Position numbers and translations under genes: made by a program
The notes under the pieces: generated by a model
What the model was told of the DNA's origin: nothing
The model's database searches: none
Seen by the model: only the letters and a program-made list of their open reading frames with translations
DNA from: Hevea brasiliensis
Lineage: Eukaryota; Streptophyta; Magnoliopsida; Malpighiales; Euphorbiaceae
Assembly: GCF_030052815.1 (NCBI RefSeq)
Contig: NC_079507.1
Location: forward strand, 15,956,141-16,020,140
Direction of reading: 5' to 3'
DNA: 64,000 nucleotides
Shown here: in pieces, positions 10,666 to 21,965 of the stretch
How positions within the stretch are numbered: position 1 is the first letter of the stretch
Layout of the letters: each line of letters begins with the position of its first letter

Positions 10666-11711
10666 TCAGCGATGCTCTGTCGACCCACACCTCAAGCGAG
10701 CACGATTACTCTCAACATTCCCCCTTGTGCCATTTCTCGGTGTGGACACGCGAGAAGATCTTTGGGCTGATCCCTGAACCCCATCCACGGAGAGCTGCCC
10801 ACGATGGTGTGGGTGACCTCTCCTAGGGGTGAGCGTGGCTGGGCCTGAGGTGACCCTAGCCACTGTGGTGAGCTGAACTTTGTGTAGGAGGACCCTTGAA
10901 CTTCTTCCACGATGCAGAGCTGAACTCGATGACCGGTCCCTCTTCTGCTGTCTCTCTCTTCTAGTCCACTCACTAATTCTTACTTTTTCAACCTTTATTG
11001 CCACTTCCACTAACTTGGTAAATTCTGTGATTCCCAAGGCAGTGAGCTGTATCTTGATATTGTCATTCAGTCCCTCCTCAAATCTCTTGCACCTTTCAGC
11101 TTCATTAGGGACTATCTCCCTTCCGTAGCGGCTTAATCGGACAAATTCCTTCTCATATTCAGCCACTGACAACTGTCTCTTCCTCAAGTTAATAAACTCT
11201 CTTCTTCTCTCTTCCAGGTATACAGTACCCACATATTTCTTCTTGAATTTAGAGAGGAAGAAGTCCCAAGTTACAGCTCCTTGCTGCACTTCACTAGACA
11301 CAGTGTCCCACCATTCATAGGCATCGTCTTGTAGCAAGGATACAGCAGCTTCCAGGTTTTGCTCTGGAGTGCAATGGAGTTGTTTTAGGACTCTGCCTGT
11401 TCGGTTCAACCAATTCTCGGCTGCAATAGAGTCATCTTCTCTCTTGCCATAAAAATCCACTGCCCCAAACTTTCTTAACCTTTCCAGGTTTGATTTTTGC
11501 TGTGGAGCTGGTGGTGGTGGTGGTGGTGCTGGCATTACCCCAGCCATCTGTCTAAAGAAGTCGGCCATTTGTTGGAACATGGCCTGTGGAGGCTGAGCAG
11601 GCTCTGCTTGAGCTGGCGGAGCAGATTCTCTCATGCCCCAGTCTCTCGGTACTCTGGTGGAGCATGACTCTCTACTTCCTCCTCAACGGCTCTCTGAGAT
11701 GAAAGGTCCAT
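10666..11711 (-). pseudogene. Element A gag
   Basis: The likely start is the ATG at 11711-11709 (MDLSSQRAVEEEVES), the same start as D's gag at 59502; a 1-bp indel near 11635 moves the frame into the long ORF from 11634. That ORF has a proline run (about residues 37-44), then the retrotransposon capsid domain (FGAVDFYGKREDDS, AYEWWDTVSSEV, FFLSKFKKKYVG, LSVAEYEKEFVRLSRYG, RFEEGLNDNIK). After about 10,900 the frame degrades in GC-rich sequence and the zinc knuckles expected there are not readable. Gag forms the virus-like particle that packages the element RNA. Confidence 0.88.
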
Positions 11712-11818
11712 ATCCTATTCAAAATAAGAAAGATAAACAGATCTGCGTTAGTGTCACCTCGACTCTTACAAATGCAATGCATGGTATGGACTCAATCTAG
11801 GCCCAGAAACGCCTAAAC

Positions 11819-11838
11819 CGTGCTCTGATACCACTAAA
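11819..11838 (-). other. Primer-binding site of element A
   Basis: On the minus strand, five bases after the 5' LTR, the sequence is TGGTATCAGAGC, the complement of the 3' end of plant initiator-Met tRNA. It fixes the element's orientation and the LTR boundary at 11839. Downstream leader (11712-11818) shares blocks with D and E, including CGCCTAAACC and a TGCATTGCAT-type palindrome. Confidence 0.9.
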
Positions 11839-12446
11839 TGTGACACCCCTTACCCGTACGATATGCAGAGTAAGTAATGCCACACGGTGTACCGGCACAC
11901 TATAATATTCCTCAATTAATTTATATCATGCTTTTGCATATAATTTATGAAATACAATTTATTTAAACCATTTATCAAAAGTATCATTCATTTAAGGTTC
12001 CGAAAATTTTAAAGAAAATCCGGCAGAGTGATCTGGCTAAAAATGGAGAAAACTGTTCTTGAACTGTTAAAAACACTTCCAATATTTTTATTCCATCATC
12101 TCAAACTCCAATATCCAAAATCTCAACAATATTTCTCAATAGCAAATTCTCAATAATCTTTTCATTTCACAAAAATCCATTTCTCATATACAAGCGATAA
12201 ATACATGCTCAAATTTTTGCATTTATAGTCATAACTTTCATTATTTACATGGACATCAAAATATATTACATGAGTTCAAATACATATGAAAAAGTAAAAA
12301 TCTGCTATAAAATATCAAAATGACAAAATGACACCTAGTGCCCTACCAATGCAATCTGCAGTAGTGAGGTGACACGGACAACTGTGAAGCTGCAGGATGG
12401 ACTCACCCACCGTGGTCTCACGGGCTCACGATCAGATCTCCGGTAC

Positions 12447-14088
12447 CTCTGCGTGGCAAAGCAACGCGCTAAGCAATAATGCTTAGTGGTGCAATAATAA
12501 AATAACAAGAAATAACAGATATAAATATGTATTGCATGTACATGTTTTGTTTGTCATGTATTTGTATATCCATTCATTTATTTCTTCTACATTGCTCATT
12601 TTCATTCATTTGGTTGCCCAAGTAACCTACACAAGACGACTGGACTAGATAACGGGTAAACTGGCACTGGGTATCTAGTACCTTGGGCCGTCACACCATC
12701 GGTCGCATATGCATCACCCGGTGTGCATGAGCGACTACCAAGCTGTAAATAATATCAGGCACAAGGCTAAGTCTCAATACAAAGTCAGAATGGCTAAAAG
12801 CCATAAAATCACGGAATGGCATATTGCCATGTGCAGTACTGCTAACTGAACCCTATTGGCATGCCAAACTATCCAAACCAATCTTGTTAGGTATACTAGG
12901 GCATTTGAAACTTTTAAATTCTTCAATCTTTGAATTTCAAGTTTTGGTGTTACTATTCACCTCTATGGTCAACTAAAATGTTGACTTTTTGATAGCAAAT
13001 ATGTACATTGACTTTGGCACTCCCAATATACCACATTTAGTGTTTAAAACTTGTTGGCATTAAGTGTTAATACCATTTCAAAGTGTAACTCAACACAAGC
13101 AGAATTTTCAGTTTTGGTGAGTCAACTTCACTGTTTCATTGGACACTGTTACTGTGGGAATTTGAAAAAAAGTAAAACATGAAAGTTATTCCTTATTTTG
13201 TCTAGTTGAATTTCATATTTTGAATCACTCTATTTGGAGTTTTGTAGCTCCAGATATGGCCCAAAAACCCAAGCTGGGCGGATGTGCATTCTGCAGAAAA
13301 TTACCATATCTACAGTGCATGAACAGTGACTGGAACCACTTGTTTGGATGGGTTCTGGCCATAATTTGGGGCAGGTTCCTTCATGAAAGTTGTTTGTCTA
13401 TGTCTTAACTTGTTTCTGTAAAAATTTCAGGCCAATTGACCAAATCTACAGTGAGTTATGGCCAAATGAACAGTTACTGTTCATTTGGTCAATTCTGCAG
13501 AGGCAGTTTCAGGGTTCCGGATTGGGGCCAAGTTTTGGTCCTCTTACTTTGGTCTTTTGGGCATGGTTTCTTCAGCAAAAATGTGCCATTATAAGCCTAG
13601 TTTCATGTCCAATTAGCCAAACATCAATTGGACTAACACAGCCCAAGTTATGGCAGTGCAAAGGGACTGAATTTTCAGTCCCTATGTCTTGTCTAGGGCG
13701 ATTTATACCTTGACTTTGCCCTACCATTTTTCAGTCCCATTTATGGTCAACATATCCAAAATGGTCACTTATTGACCATTAGAGTGTTCTTTAATAGGTT
13801 GGTCAGCCAAGTCAATTTTTCATGCCTCAAAACCCTAATGTCCAATGCCATTTTACCCATAAACCTCAATTAACACCCTAATTCAACATCTATATAGATA
13901 TATAACTTAAGCATAATCTCCAATACATGATAAGTCCATTAAAAACATTCAAAACCATTCCTCTATTAGGGCTGCCGAATTCTTTGGTGGAGATACACAT
14001 GAATTTGTTTCATTATTTCACAATATCTAATTCATTACAAGCCTAAATCATGGAATAAATGAGTTTTACTACACATATATGCACTAAC
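12447..14088 (-). other. Predicted leader intron in the 5' LTR of element A
   Basis: The donor is CACAAG|GTTAGTG (intron starts 14088) and the acceptor is CAGAG|GTACC-like (intron ends 12447), about 1.64 kb. A 7-bp hairpin at 12469-12486 ends 21 nt before the acceptor; its 3' arm TGCTTAG contains the branch-site-like CTTAG. Removal would join U3/R sequence to U5, PBS and the gag ATG at 11711. The acceptor context lies in a patch where the two LTRs differ by many small indels, so the exact base is uncertain. Confidence 0.45.
13462..13488. repeat. Perfect 12-bp inverted repeat in the LTR of element A
   Basis: The arms are CCAAATGAACAG and CTGTTCATTTGG with a 3-nt TTA loop. The same structure is in E at 54325-54351; the partner LTR copy (5541-5561) is shortened to 10-bp arms around one base. 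It can form a strong hairpin or cruciform. Confidence 0.9.
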
Positions 14089-16837
14089 CTTGTGGTATGC
14101 CAATCCAAGCTTGAGAAAGCTTCACTTTCTTTCTTCTTCTTGGCTGCCAAAAGACTATGCAAGGTACTAGAACAAATTTTAGTGAAAGGAAACTAGGGTT
14201 TTAGGGTGAAATGAAGGAGGGAATTAAGCTTTGATCAAGTTGTCAATGGTGGCTTGGTTACCCAAGGGTTTCAGCTGGTTTGGCATAAGGAAGAAGGCAG
14301 CTGCATTTTTGTTTCTTTTGGTCTTCATTTGTCTTTTTATTTGTTAGTCAAAGGATAGCTCAATTGTGATTGGTTGGTGAGTAAGTGAGTGACATCATGT
14401 GATGTCATTTTTGGATTATTTTGCATTTTCTTTTCTTTTCTTTCACTACTCATTTCAAATTTCATTTCTAGTAATGTTTATTCATATTTTATGTTATATT
14501 AATTATTTACTCAACTGGACAAGTCGGCCGAAAATCACCTCGGAAGGCGAAATGACCAAAATGCCCTCCGTTTGGCTTAACGGGTCAAAATCGTCTGTAC
14601 CGATTGAAAATTTTTTCTAGGTATTTTCTTGGCATTCTAATGCCATGGGAACCTCAATTATCCTTCTCTAGAGTCCCAAAAATTATTTTATAATTTTTCC
14701 CCCGGGTCTAGGGCTCCTCGTTGCGAGAACCGCAACTTCCCTCCGGTTACCCATCGCTTGGGCAGGCACTGCTTTGCTTGGTTGTATTTTATTTCTAAAA
14801 TTTTTACTAAATTTTTCTTATTAATATTTGAGTTAATTATGGTTCCTGACTTTGGTTTAAATATTTTTCCGGACATTCTAGCTGTCCGGACCGACTCTGG
14901 TCACCGGAACAGTAGGATGTACGGAGTGGTTACCGGGAGGGTGTTACAAATTACATTGATTAGGGTGATTTAATGTCCAAGTAAATTAATTCCACATGTA
15001 TATGGTAATTGTGCACTTGGAATGGAAATTGATGAATTGTAGGACACTTTGGCATTGTGGGACAATTCGGCAGCCTTCGGACACTTTGATAAATGTATGA
15101 GTTCATGAAGATATTGGCAGAATTATGGCATTGAGGATTAATGGATATGTATATAAATTAGTTGTGGAAGTTGTATGAAATAATGAGTAGTGTTTATGTG
15201 TAATTATGGTTGTATTTGGACTTTATGAATTGGAGTTTTATTGGGGTATTGAGGATGTTTGTAATCTGCCCAAAATGACTTTAAGGTAAGGTGGTATATG
15301 GTTTTGGTAATGTACCAAAATAGAATTGGTAAGGGAAGTGGACATATAGTAAGGTAAATGTGTCATTGATGTATGTTTAAGCAAGGTAATTAAGAGCAGT
15401 ATACATTTTAGCCTATAACTTTAAATGTGTAACTTCAATTGGTATGAGACCAATTGGAGGTGAAACTAGGCACAAAATGTGCCAACTTTCATTAAGAAAG
15501 TATACCAAAATTCTGCTTGCAAGGTGACATGAAAAATGACCAATTCGGATTAAGTGCAAGTGAAACCTGAAAACTGATCAATTGGGCAGCAGTTAGTGTA
15601 TAGGCCATAACTCACCCAAAACAGGTCCAATTGACCTAAAATTTTAACCATGAATAGTTAAGATCCATACCTACAAGTCTTATGAAGACACAAAAGCCCA
15701 GAAATGACCATAAGCAAGTCAAACAGCTTGCACAAGTTCGAGTCCAAAAACTGGCCGAACCAAAGTTGACCAAATTGACCTAAAATGACCAAATTTGATG
15801 CCATTTGACCAGCAACAGTAAAATGACCATAACTTGGTCTACATAACTCGGATTGACCTAAAATTTTGCCCCGCATTTCGTAAGACATAGATCTACAAGT
15901 TTGTAGTTTTGACTGAAACCCGAAAACCGAGGAAACTAGGTCGTCCGACTAGGTCAAACTAGTATACCGAAATCCAGCAAGTTGCATTAAAATGCACTAA
16001 ACGAGGAAATGAGTTTGGTAAAATGTACCAACCCTAAAATACTATCGAATGTGACATATTAGCGACACTAAAACCTAGTTTACCTAGAATGCATCGAGGG
16101 TCAATATATTGGTTGATTAAGCAAATAAGGGTATTCAGTGAATTACTTATCGAACATTATTGTTAGAGACAATTTAATTTTGTACTGAAACACTTCAAAT
16201 TGTGTTTCTCATTTAGCAAGGACTCAGGAAAAGGGAAGGAAACACAGTCGGACTGAGAGATCATCGAGGTTTGTGCACAACTAGTTTTTAACTGATTTTG
16301 TTTGAATATTTTATATGATTAAATGACATACTTTTCTTATGTATTATGTTTAATAAGCATTGGATTTAATTCATTGATTATTGAAATTGCTATAGTATAT
16401 ATGAATTTAGCTTTGTCAAATGGTATTTCCACAAGTATTAAGCATTGTTATGGATTGAATAAATTATGTTTTGGAAAATTGTGATAGAACATGTTTTGAA
16501 TTGTGATGGTAATTTTCATGGAAAAATGCAAATTTATGATTTGAATTGTGTTGAGCATAAAAATTATTGGATATTGGAATTGACTTTGAATCGAATTATA
16601 TTGTGATTTATGCTCACTAAAAGGATTGTGATATTGTTTTATATCTCACTATAGATGCTTGACTAGGTTATTACCCGTCTCTCTCATTTGTTGAGAAGAC
16701 AACGGAGTTAGTTGTGTTTTGATTACCATGGTACGTGCACAGGCTTAGATTTTCCTCTGATTTGAGGTTAGATCTAAGTTTATTTTATCGTTATGGCCCT
16801 TGCGGAAGATTCCTTATTGTGATGGTACTGTGCACGA

Positions 16838-16907
16838 TGATTCGACCTCCCCGACCATAGGGAGTTAGAATCTGATTCGACCTCCCCGACCATAGGGAGT
16901 TAGAATC
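16838..16907 (+). repeat. 35-bp tandem duplication in C LTR
   Basis: Two identical 35-bp units (16838-16872 and 16873-16907) contain CGACCTCCCCGACC, a GC-rich block unusual in this A/T-rich LTR. Confidence 0.95.
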
Positions 16908-16947
16908 ACATCGAAGATGGCCCTATCGGATTAGCCTTGCATAGTTA

Positions 16948-17082
16948 GTGAGATAAAGAATGATTTGTGAGATACAGCATGGTTTTTGAGTTACAGCATG
17001 GTTTTTGAGATACAACATGGTTGTGAGATAAAGATTGATTTTTGAGATACATAATGATTTTTGAGATACATAATGGCTTTTG
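16948..17082 (+). repeat. Degenerate tandem array of about 20 bp in C LTR
   Basis: About six to seven units of the form GAGATACA(T/G)(A/C)ATGGTTTTT are seen in a row, with substitutions and small indels between units. There is no coding potential. Confidence 0.85.
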
Positions 17083-17973
17083 AATGGTAAAGAATTGCGA
17101 TTTCAATTATGGTTTATGTATAATTGATTTTGTTGGAATTACTTAAATGGTTAGTCATGATTTGATAAATTGAATTTTGTGATCAAAGTCATTTATACAA
17201 ATGATTTACATTATTGGCAATGAATATTTTGAGTTTTGAAATTTGATGAGTATTCAGATTTCCAAATTATTTACTGTAAATTTTGTCAATGTATATTGTA
17301 CTATGTTTTAAATTATAGTTGTGTACCACTGAGTTCACCACTCAGCGATAGCTTTGTATGCTGTCGCAGGTAAGAAGAGCATAGAGCAGTGAGTAAGTTT
17401 CTTTGAAGACACTTTCAGACCAGCTCCAAGTATATTATAGATATACCCATGTATATAGGTCTGATGTATGCATGTAATAATATGTATGTAAATTATTTGA
17501 GCAGTTGTAAATTAAAATTGTACATTGAAGTTGTAAAGTGAATTATGAGTTATTTTGACTTGTAAAATTTGTATTATATTTCTTTTATCTCATCCTTTGA
17601 AAATACTGAAAAATTGTTGTGGATTGAGTTGAGAAAAATATTGTGTTGAATTTTGTTCGAGTTGAGATTTGGAAAAATATTGAAGTACTTTTTATAGGTT
17701 TTCTGAAGAACTGTTTTATCCAAAATACAGATGGCACTCTGCCAAAATTTTTACAGAAATTCCAAATAAGTCAAATGTGTTAGTTCTATCACTTCAGTTC
17801 ACAAAAGTTTTTAACACCTGTAAATAGTGCTCACCACTGTGAAAGAAGTAAGAAAAGTTTTTAAAATCCCTTGTAGTGTATTTAATGGGTTATCAGTAGA
17901 CGGAGTTGATAATTCATTAGGTATACTACGGGATCATGTCATGCCTTACAGAGGGGTAGGGTGTGACAACATT

Positions 17974-18215
17974 TCTTGAACAACAGTTTGTTCAAGAAGG
18001 AGGCAAAGGAAGGCAAATAGAGTTAGAATTGGAGAATTCTGACCAACCAACAGATCAGACGGATATAGATCCATCTAGTCAACCTACACCTATTGATATA
18101 ACATCTACAGTTGTTTCTCGTAGAACAACCAGGGTATCTCACCCACCAGTAAGATATGGTTTCCTTCATGAAGAAGAACAAGGGTTGTCTACTCATAAAG
18201 AAGTAGATCATGGAG
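17974..18215 (+). pseudogene. copia-1 integrase-RT linker fragment
   Basis: After the C LTR the copia-1 frame resumes with a segment homologous to copia-2 at 25660-25900: QQFVQEGGKGRQ, then LENSDQPTDQTDIDPSSQP and RRTTRVSHPPVRYGFLHEEE. This is the variable linker between the integrase tail and the RT. It ends at STHKEVDH, where the D solo LTR inserted (TSD TGGAG at 18211-18215 and 31825-31829). Confidence 0.9.
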
Positions 18216-18830
18216 TGTAACACCCCTCACCCAACTACAGTGTAGCCGAGCAAGGCGTGCTACATTCGGTGCTTGAGCACCCTAACTTATTTTACTTTAT
18301 TTCTTTAAAAATTTTGTTCTCGTTATATTTAATATCGATTATTTTTAAATGGAGAAACCAGCAGAGTTTCCCCTATTTTATTATCAATTGGCGTACTTCA
18401 CTATTCACCTACTTGAAATTTTCAATAATATTTTACAATAATGATCTCATCAATTATTCTCATAACCATCTCATAATTCACATCTCATTCATATATCTCA
18501 ATTACCTATTCCTTTTCATGCATTTCCATTCATGCACAATTTATATATATAAATTCTCAAGTTTCATTAATTTACATGATTTATAGACTGATTACATAAA
18601 TTCATAATTTACATGATCTACAAATTAATTACAGTTCCATAATCTATATTTCAACATACAATTCATAGTTTACATTACAAATAATAACTAATTATACTGT
18701 ACAAAATACATAATATGATCTATATGAGCCCTATCTACATGTATTGCTGAGGAGGTGACAACCTTGAACACTCTACAGATCAGAACTCCAAAATCTCTGT
18801 TTGGTATTCGCTGGGCTTTAACATCAGTAC

Positions 18831-21383
18831 CTGCGCGAGAAAATAAATCCATCGAGCTAAGCATTGCTGCTTAGTGGTGCAATAATATGGCAAGAAAATA
18901 ATATACAAACAAAGGTAAAAATAAACCATAGTTCGAATAATTTAGATTTATAATTAATTTAGTTCCTAATATTAAGTATCCTCTATCTTGCCATGTTTTT
19001 ATTTGGAGGTGCTCAGTCCAGAAATTTGCATTAATAATGTACTAGATACAAATAATCTAAAATTTAAACTTATACTTCTATTCTTATGTAAGTCACATTT
19101 GCAATATTTATTTATGTTATAATTCTTCTACTAGTCTTTTTTATCATTTCCTTGATACTTTCTAAGTTGTTTACAATCATTTTGTAATATTTAAAATTTT
19201 TATAACTAATTTAATTTACTTCAGACCCTTGTAAGAAACAAATTTATGGAGCTAATCTAATTTATCTAAGAACTTCTTACTCATTTATTTGCTTTCTAGT
19301 ATTTTTAATTGCTAATATTCGTAACTTATTTTAATAAATTAGACTGTCCAAGTAACCTATGACAGACTGACTAAACTGGATAATGGGTCATTGGCACTGG
19401 ACACCGCGGTGCCTTAGGCCGTCATACCATGGGACGCAGAACATCAACCACGTATGCAGTCAGTATGGCTAAAAAGCCATGATAACACATAATTGGGCAT
19501 TAAGCCATGAGTGTGGGCATAAAGCCATGAGTGCGGGCATAAAGCCATGAATATGGGCATAAAGCCATGAATACAGGTATAAAGCCTTTCACAGTACTGC
19601 TAAAACAATACCCTATTGGCATGCCAATCTATCCAATCTGATACACGTGTCTAGGTAATACATGGGCACATAGTACCATCAAGAGTTTATATATTTCATC
19701 ATTTCATTATATTTTTTGTTTATATTTTTATAGCATTCTAATTTTGTTTATAATAGAAACATAATTTCCAAATTCACATTTCTAGGTAATTTATGCATTC
19801 ATCATAATATTCATATTAATTACAATTCACATTCATTTAATCTCATGTACCATTCACATTTAAAACATCTTTCCTTTCTCTCTTGATGGGAACCTGAATC
19901 CCAAATGACATTTTTATCACATTTATTCATTTAACAATCTATTCATGTAAGGTACATTTCATACTTCAAGTTGTATTGCTAATATATTATGAACTCCATT
20001 GGTATTGGGAGTATAAGTCTCAACAATCCATCTAGGTTAATTTCATTTCCTATTCAAGTGGTATCACTCATGTTTTATTAGACCTAATAGTAATGGATCT
20101 TAATTATATATTCACATAACTTAAATGTTCATTAAGTTATTTAGGTAAATTACAATTCTATTCTAAGTAATCCATGAATATTTTATGGATTCCAAATTTC
20201 ATACCTTAATTTCCTTACCAATTTAGTTCTTACACTTTGTGTCTTTATATTACTATTCACTCAAATTGTTGACTTTTTAATACATAATAAATTTATTGAA
20301 TCTAAGTTCTCCAAGATACCACATTTTGCATTTTATTTTTGTTGGTATTGATTTCCAATACCATTTCAAAGCTTATCTTATGTTATTCAAAATTTTCAGA
20401 TTTCATACCCTAAGTTTACTGTTCCATTGGTCATTTGTACAGTAGGAATTTGATAAAATTGTCTTCATGAAAGTTTTTTCTTATTGTGTCTAGTTACATT
20501 TCTTTTTTTTTTTTGAATCACTCCTTTTGGAGTTTTGTAACTCAAGTTATGATCATTTTACCATAACTGGCTGGATTGACCTATACCTAGAATTTCTGGG
20601 CAATTTGGTTCTGCCATATTTGGTGTCCTAAATTGGACTAGTAATTTGAATTCGTTAGGTTCAGAATTTGAGTTTGTGTTCTTCATGAAAGTTGTAGGGC
20701 TATTTCTCAGCTTTCTGCTGGTAAAATTTCAGATAAATTGGACCTTTCTACACTTAGTTATGACCACTATTCATTTGGTCATTTTGCACAGGCAGAATGC
20801 AAGTCACCCGCATTGGGGCAATTTTTAGGTCAACTTGGTTTGGTTTTCTGGGCAGGATTTCTTCACCAAAGTTGTGCCATTATGTGTCTAGTTTCATGTT
20901 CAATTGGCCTTGTACCAATTGAACCTATACAACTCCATTTATGGCTGCCCAAACCTGCTGGACTCATAACTAGTCCTGCAGGTCACCAAGGGCAGCATAC
21001 CTAAACTCAACTCCATTATCCTTACTTACTTCAATTCCTCCTCACACGCATTCAAATGGTCACTAATTGACCATTACAATGTTAATATACCATTACATGA
21101 GCAAACCCTAACTTTATGCCTCAAACCCTAGTTTTAAAATGTCCATTCATGCACATACATCAATTAAACATACTAATTCATTATCACTCTACATATATAC
21201 TTCAAACACCACCTCTAATCCACTTTAATCCATCAAAATAATCATAACTACTTCCCCCCATATAGCTGCCAAAATTTGTAGAGGCCCAAACATGCACATA
21301 TTTATTCAATTTTCTCAATTTCCTAGCATAAATAATGTTACTAGCACAAAATCTAAAGAAAAAGAGAAGAAATAGGCACTAAC
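18831..21383 (-). other. Predicted LTR leader intron in the D solo LTR
   Basis: The donor is AAGG|GTTAGTG (intron starts 21383) and the acceptor is CGCGCAG|GTACTG (intron ends 18831), about 2.55 kb. The hairpin CTAAGCA-TTGC-TGCTTAG (18857-18874) lies 25 nt before the acceptor, followed by a T-rich tract. Inferred from motifs only. Confidence 0.45.
19495..19586 (-). repeat. 20-bp tandem array (GGGCATAAAGCCATGA-type) in D solo LTR
   Basis: Four to five units of about 20 bp, each with GGCATAAAGCC. The same array occurs with different copy number at about 48060-48145, 49169-49242, 52538-52612 and 60970-61045 in the D and E LTRs. An adjacent ATGGCT/AGCCAT pair can form a small hairpin. Confidence 0.9.
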
Positions 21384-21965
21384 CCTTGTGTGAGCAGAAT
21401 TTTCCCTCATCCAATCATAAATTTTCCTTCACTTTCTTAGCTTTTCTTGGTAGCCAAACACTTCCTTAAGGTGTAAGAATAATTTTTTGTGAAGGGGCCT
21501 AAGGGTTTTGAGGTGAAAAACTCGGGGAAATTAAGCTTGCAAGACTAAACAATAGTGGAAACCCTCTCCTCTCTCTCTCTACGTTTTGGCTGCCCAAAGG
21601 ATGAAGATGGGAGTGCAGATTGGTTTTTCATTTTGTCTCTTTTTAATTAGTTTGTATCCCTTTTAATTAGTTTGTCAAGTTGTGATTGGGTGGAGAGTGT
21701 TTAATGACATCATGTGATGCCATAATTCCTAATTTCTTTTATTTTTCTTTCCTTTTCTTTTCTAATCATTTTCAATTAAATTTTTAGCAATATTTACTCA
21801 AATTTTAGATCATAATAATTATTTACTTAACTGGACAAGTCGGCCAAAAATCATCTCTAAAGACGAAATGATCAAAATGCCCTCTGTTTGGCTTAATAGA
21901 CTAAAATTATCTATACCGATTGAAAAATTTTTCCAAGTATTTTCTTGGCATTCTAATGCCATAGA

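Larger units (their letters stand above)
3906..14948 (-). mobile_element. Element A: full-length Ty3/gypsy chromovirus (Tekay/Del-like)
   Basis: This 11,043-bp element is flanked by AATTA (3901-3905 and 14949-14953) and lies inside the C solo LTR. The LTRs are 3906-7018 and 11839-14948. Read on the minus strand: 5' LTR, PBS, gag, protease, RT, RNase H, integrase, chromodomain, PPT, 3' LTR. The order PR-RT-RH-IN makes it Ty3/gypsy. The C-terminal chromodomain-like tail and 3.1-kb LTRs suggest the Tekay/Del lineage, though a tree would be needed. The two LTRs look very similar over most of their length, so insertion is younger than for copia-1. The coding region has frameshifts and at least two TAG stops, so the copy is not autonomous as written. 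Confidence 0.92.
11839..14948 (-). repeat. Element A 5' LTR
   Basis: This 3110-bp repeat starts TGTGACACCC and ends GGGTGTTACA (inverted terminal ends). It carries the same signals as the partner: motif at 14549-14567, dyad TGACATCATGTGATGTCA at 14390-14407, CCAAT just downstream in element sense, donor at 14088, palindrome at 13462-13488, hairpin at 12469-12486 and acceptor at 12447. A TATA-like run is at 13891-13904 but lies inside the predicted intron and is therefore doubtful as the promoter. Confidence 0.92.
3736..17369 (+). other. Predicted LTR leader intron in the C solo LTR (holds element A)
   Basis: The donor is CAAAG|GTAAGTTTG at 3735/3736 and the acceptor is TGTCGCAG|GTAAG at 17369/17370. 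Without element A the interval is about 2.6 kb. A 6-bp hairpin (CTGAGT, loop TCACC, ACTCAG) at 17329-17345 ends 23 nt before the acceptor, and CTCAG in its 3' arm fits a branch site. Splicing is inferred from motifs only. The same arrangement is in the other gypsy LTRs of the window, which is the main support. Confidence 0.45.
2864..17968 (+). mobile_element. C-family solo LTR (about 4.06 kb) carrying nested element A
   Basis: It starts TGTAACACCC at 2864, ends GGGTGTGACA at 17968, and is flanked by ACATT at 2859-2863 and 17969-17973. Removing element A (3906-14948) and one copy of its AATTA duplication leaves about 4057 bp with no gag or pol and no PBS or PPT, which is what intra-element LTR recombination leaves. 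Related copies lie at 37668-41250 (reverse) and from 46458. Element sense is inferred from the position of the splice-like signals and from family F, whose similar LTR abuts a minus-strand PPT. Tandem arrays are at 16838-16907 and 16948-17082. Confidence 0.9.

Noticed and set aside
13891..13904. TATA box of element A (TATATAGATATATAA)
   Set aside because: It lies downstream of the predicted donor in element sense, about 1 kb from the LTR start; a start before the donor is more consistent. Left undecided rather than annotated.
3906..14948. Nested virus-like (EPRV) insertion
   Set aside because: Domain order, LTRs, PBS, PPT and TSD are those of a Ty3/gypsy retrotransposon; no movement-protein or coat features of pararetroviruses are seen.
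6468..14973. ORFs of 60-100 codons in both LTRs of element A (6468, 6714, 14399, 14758)
   Set aside because: They are in U3, identical because the LTRs are identical, and overlap the promoter signals; no domain is recognisable.
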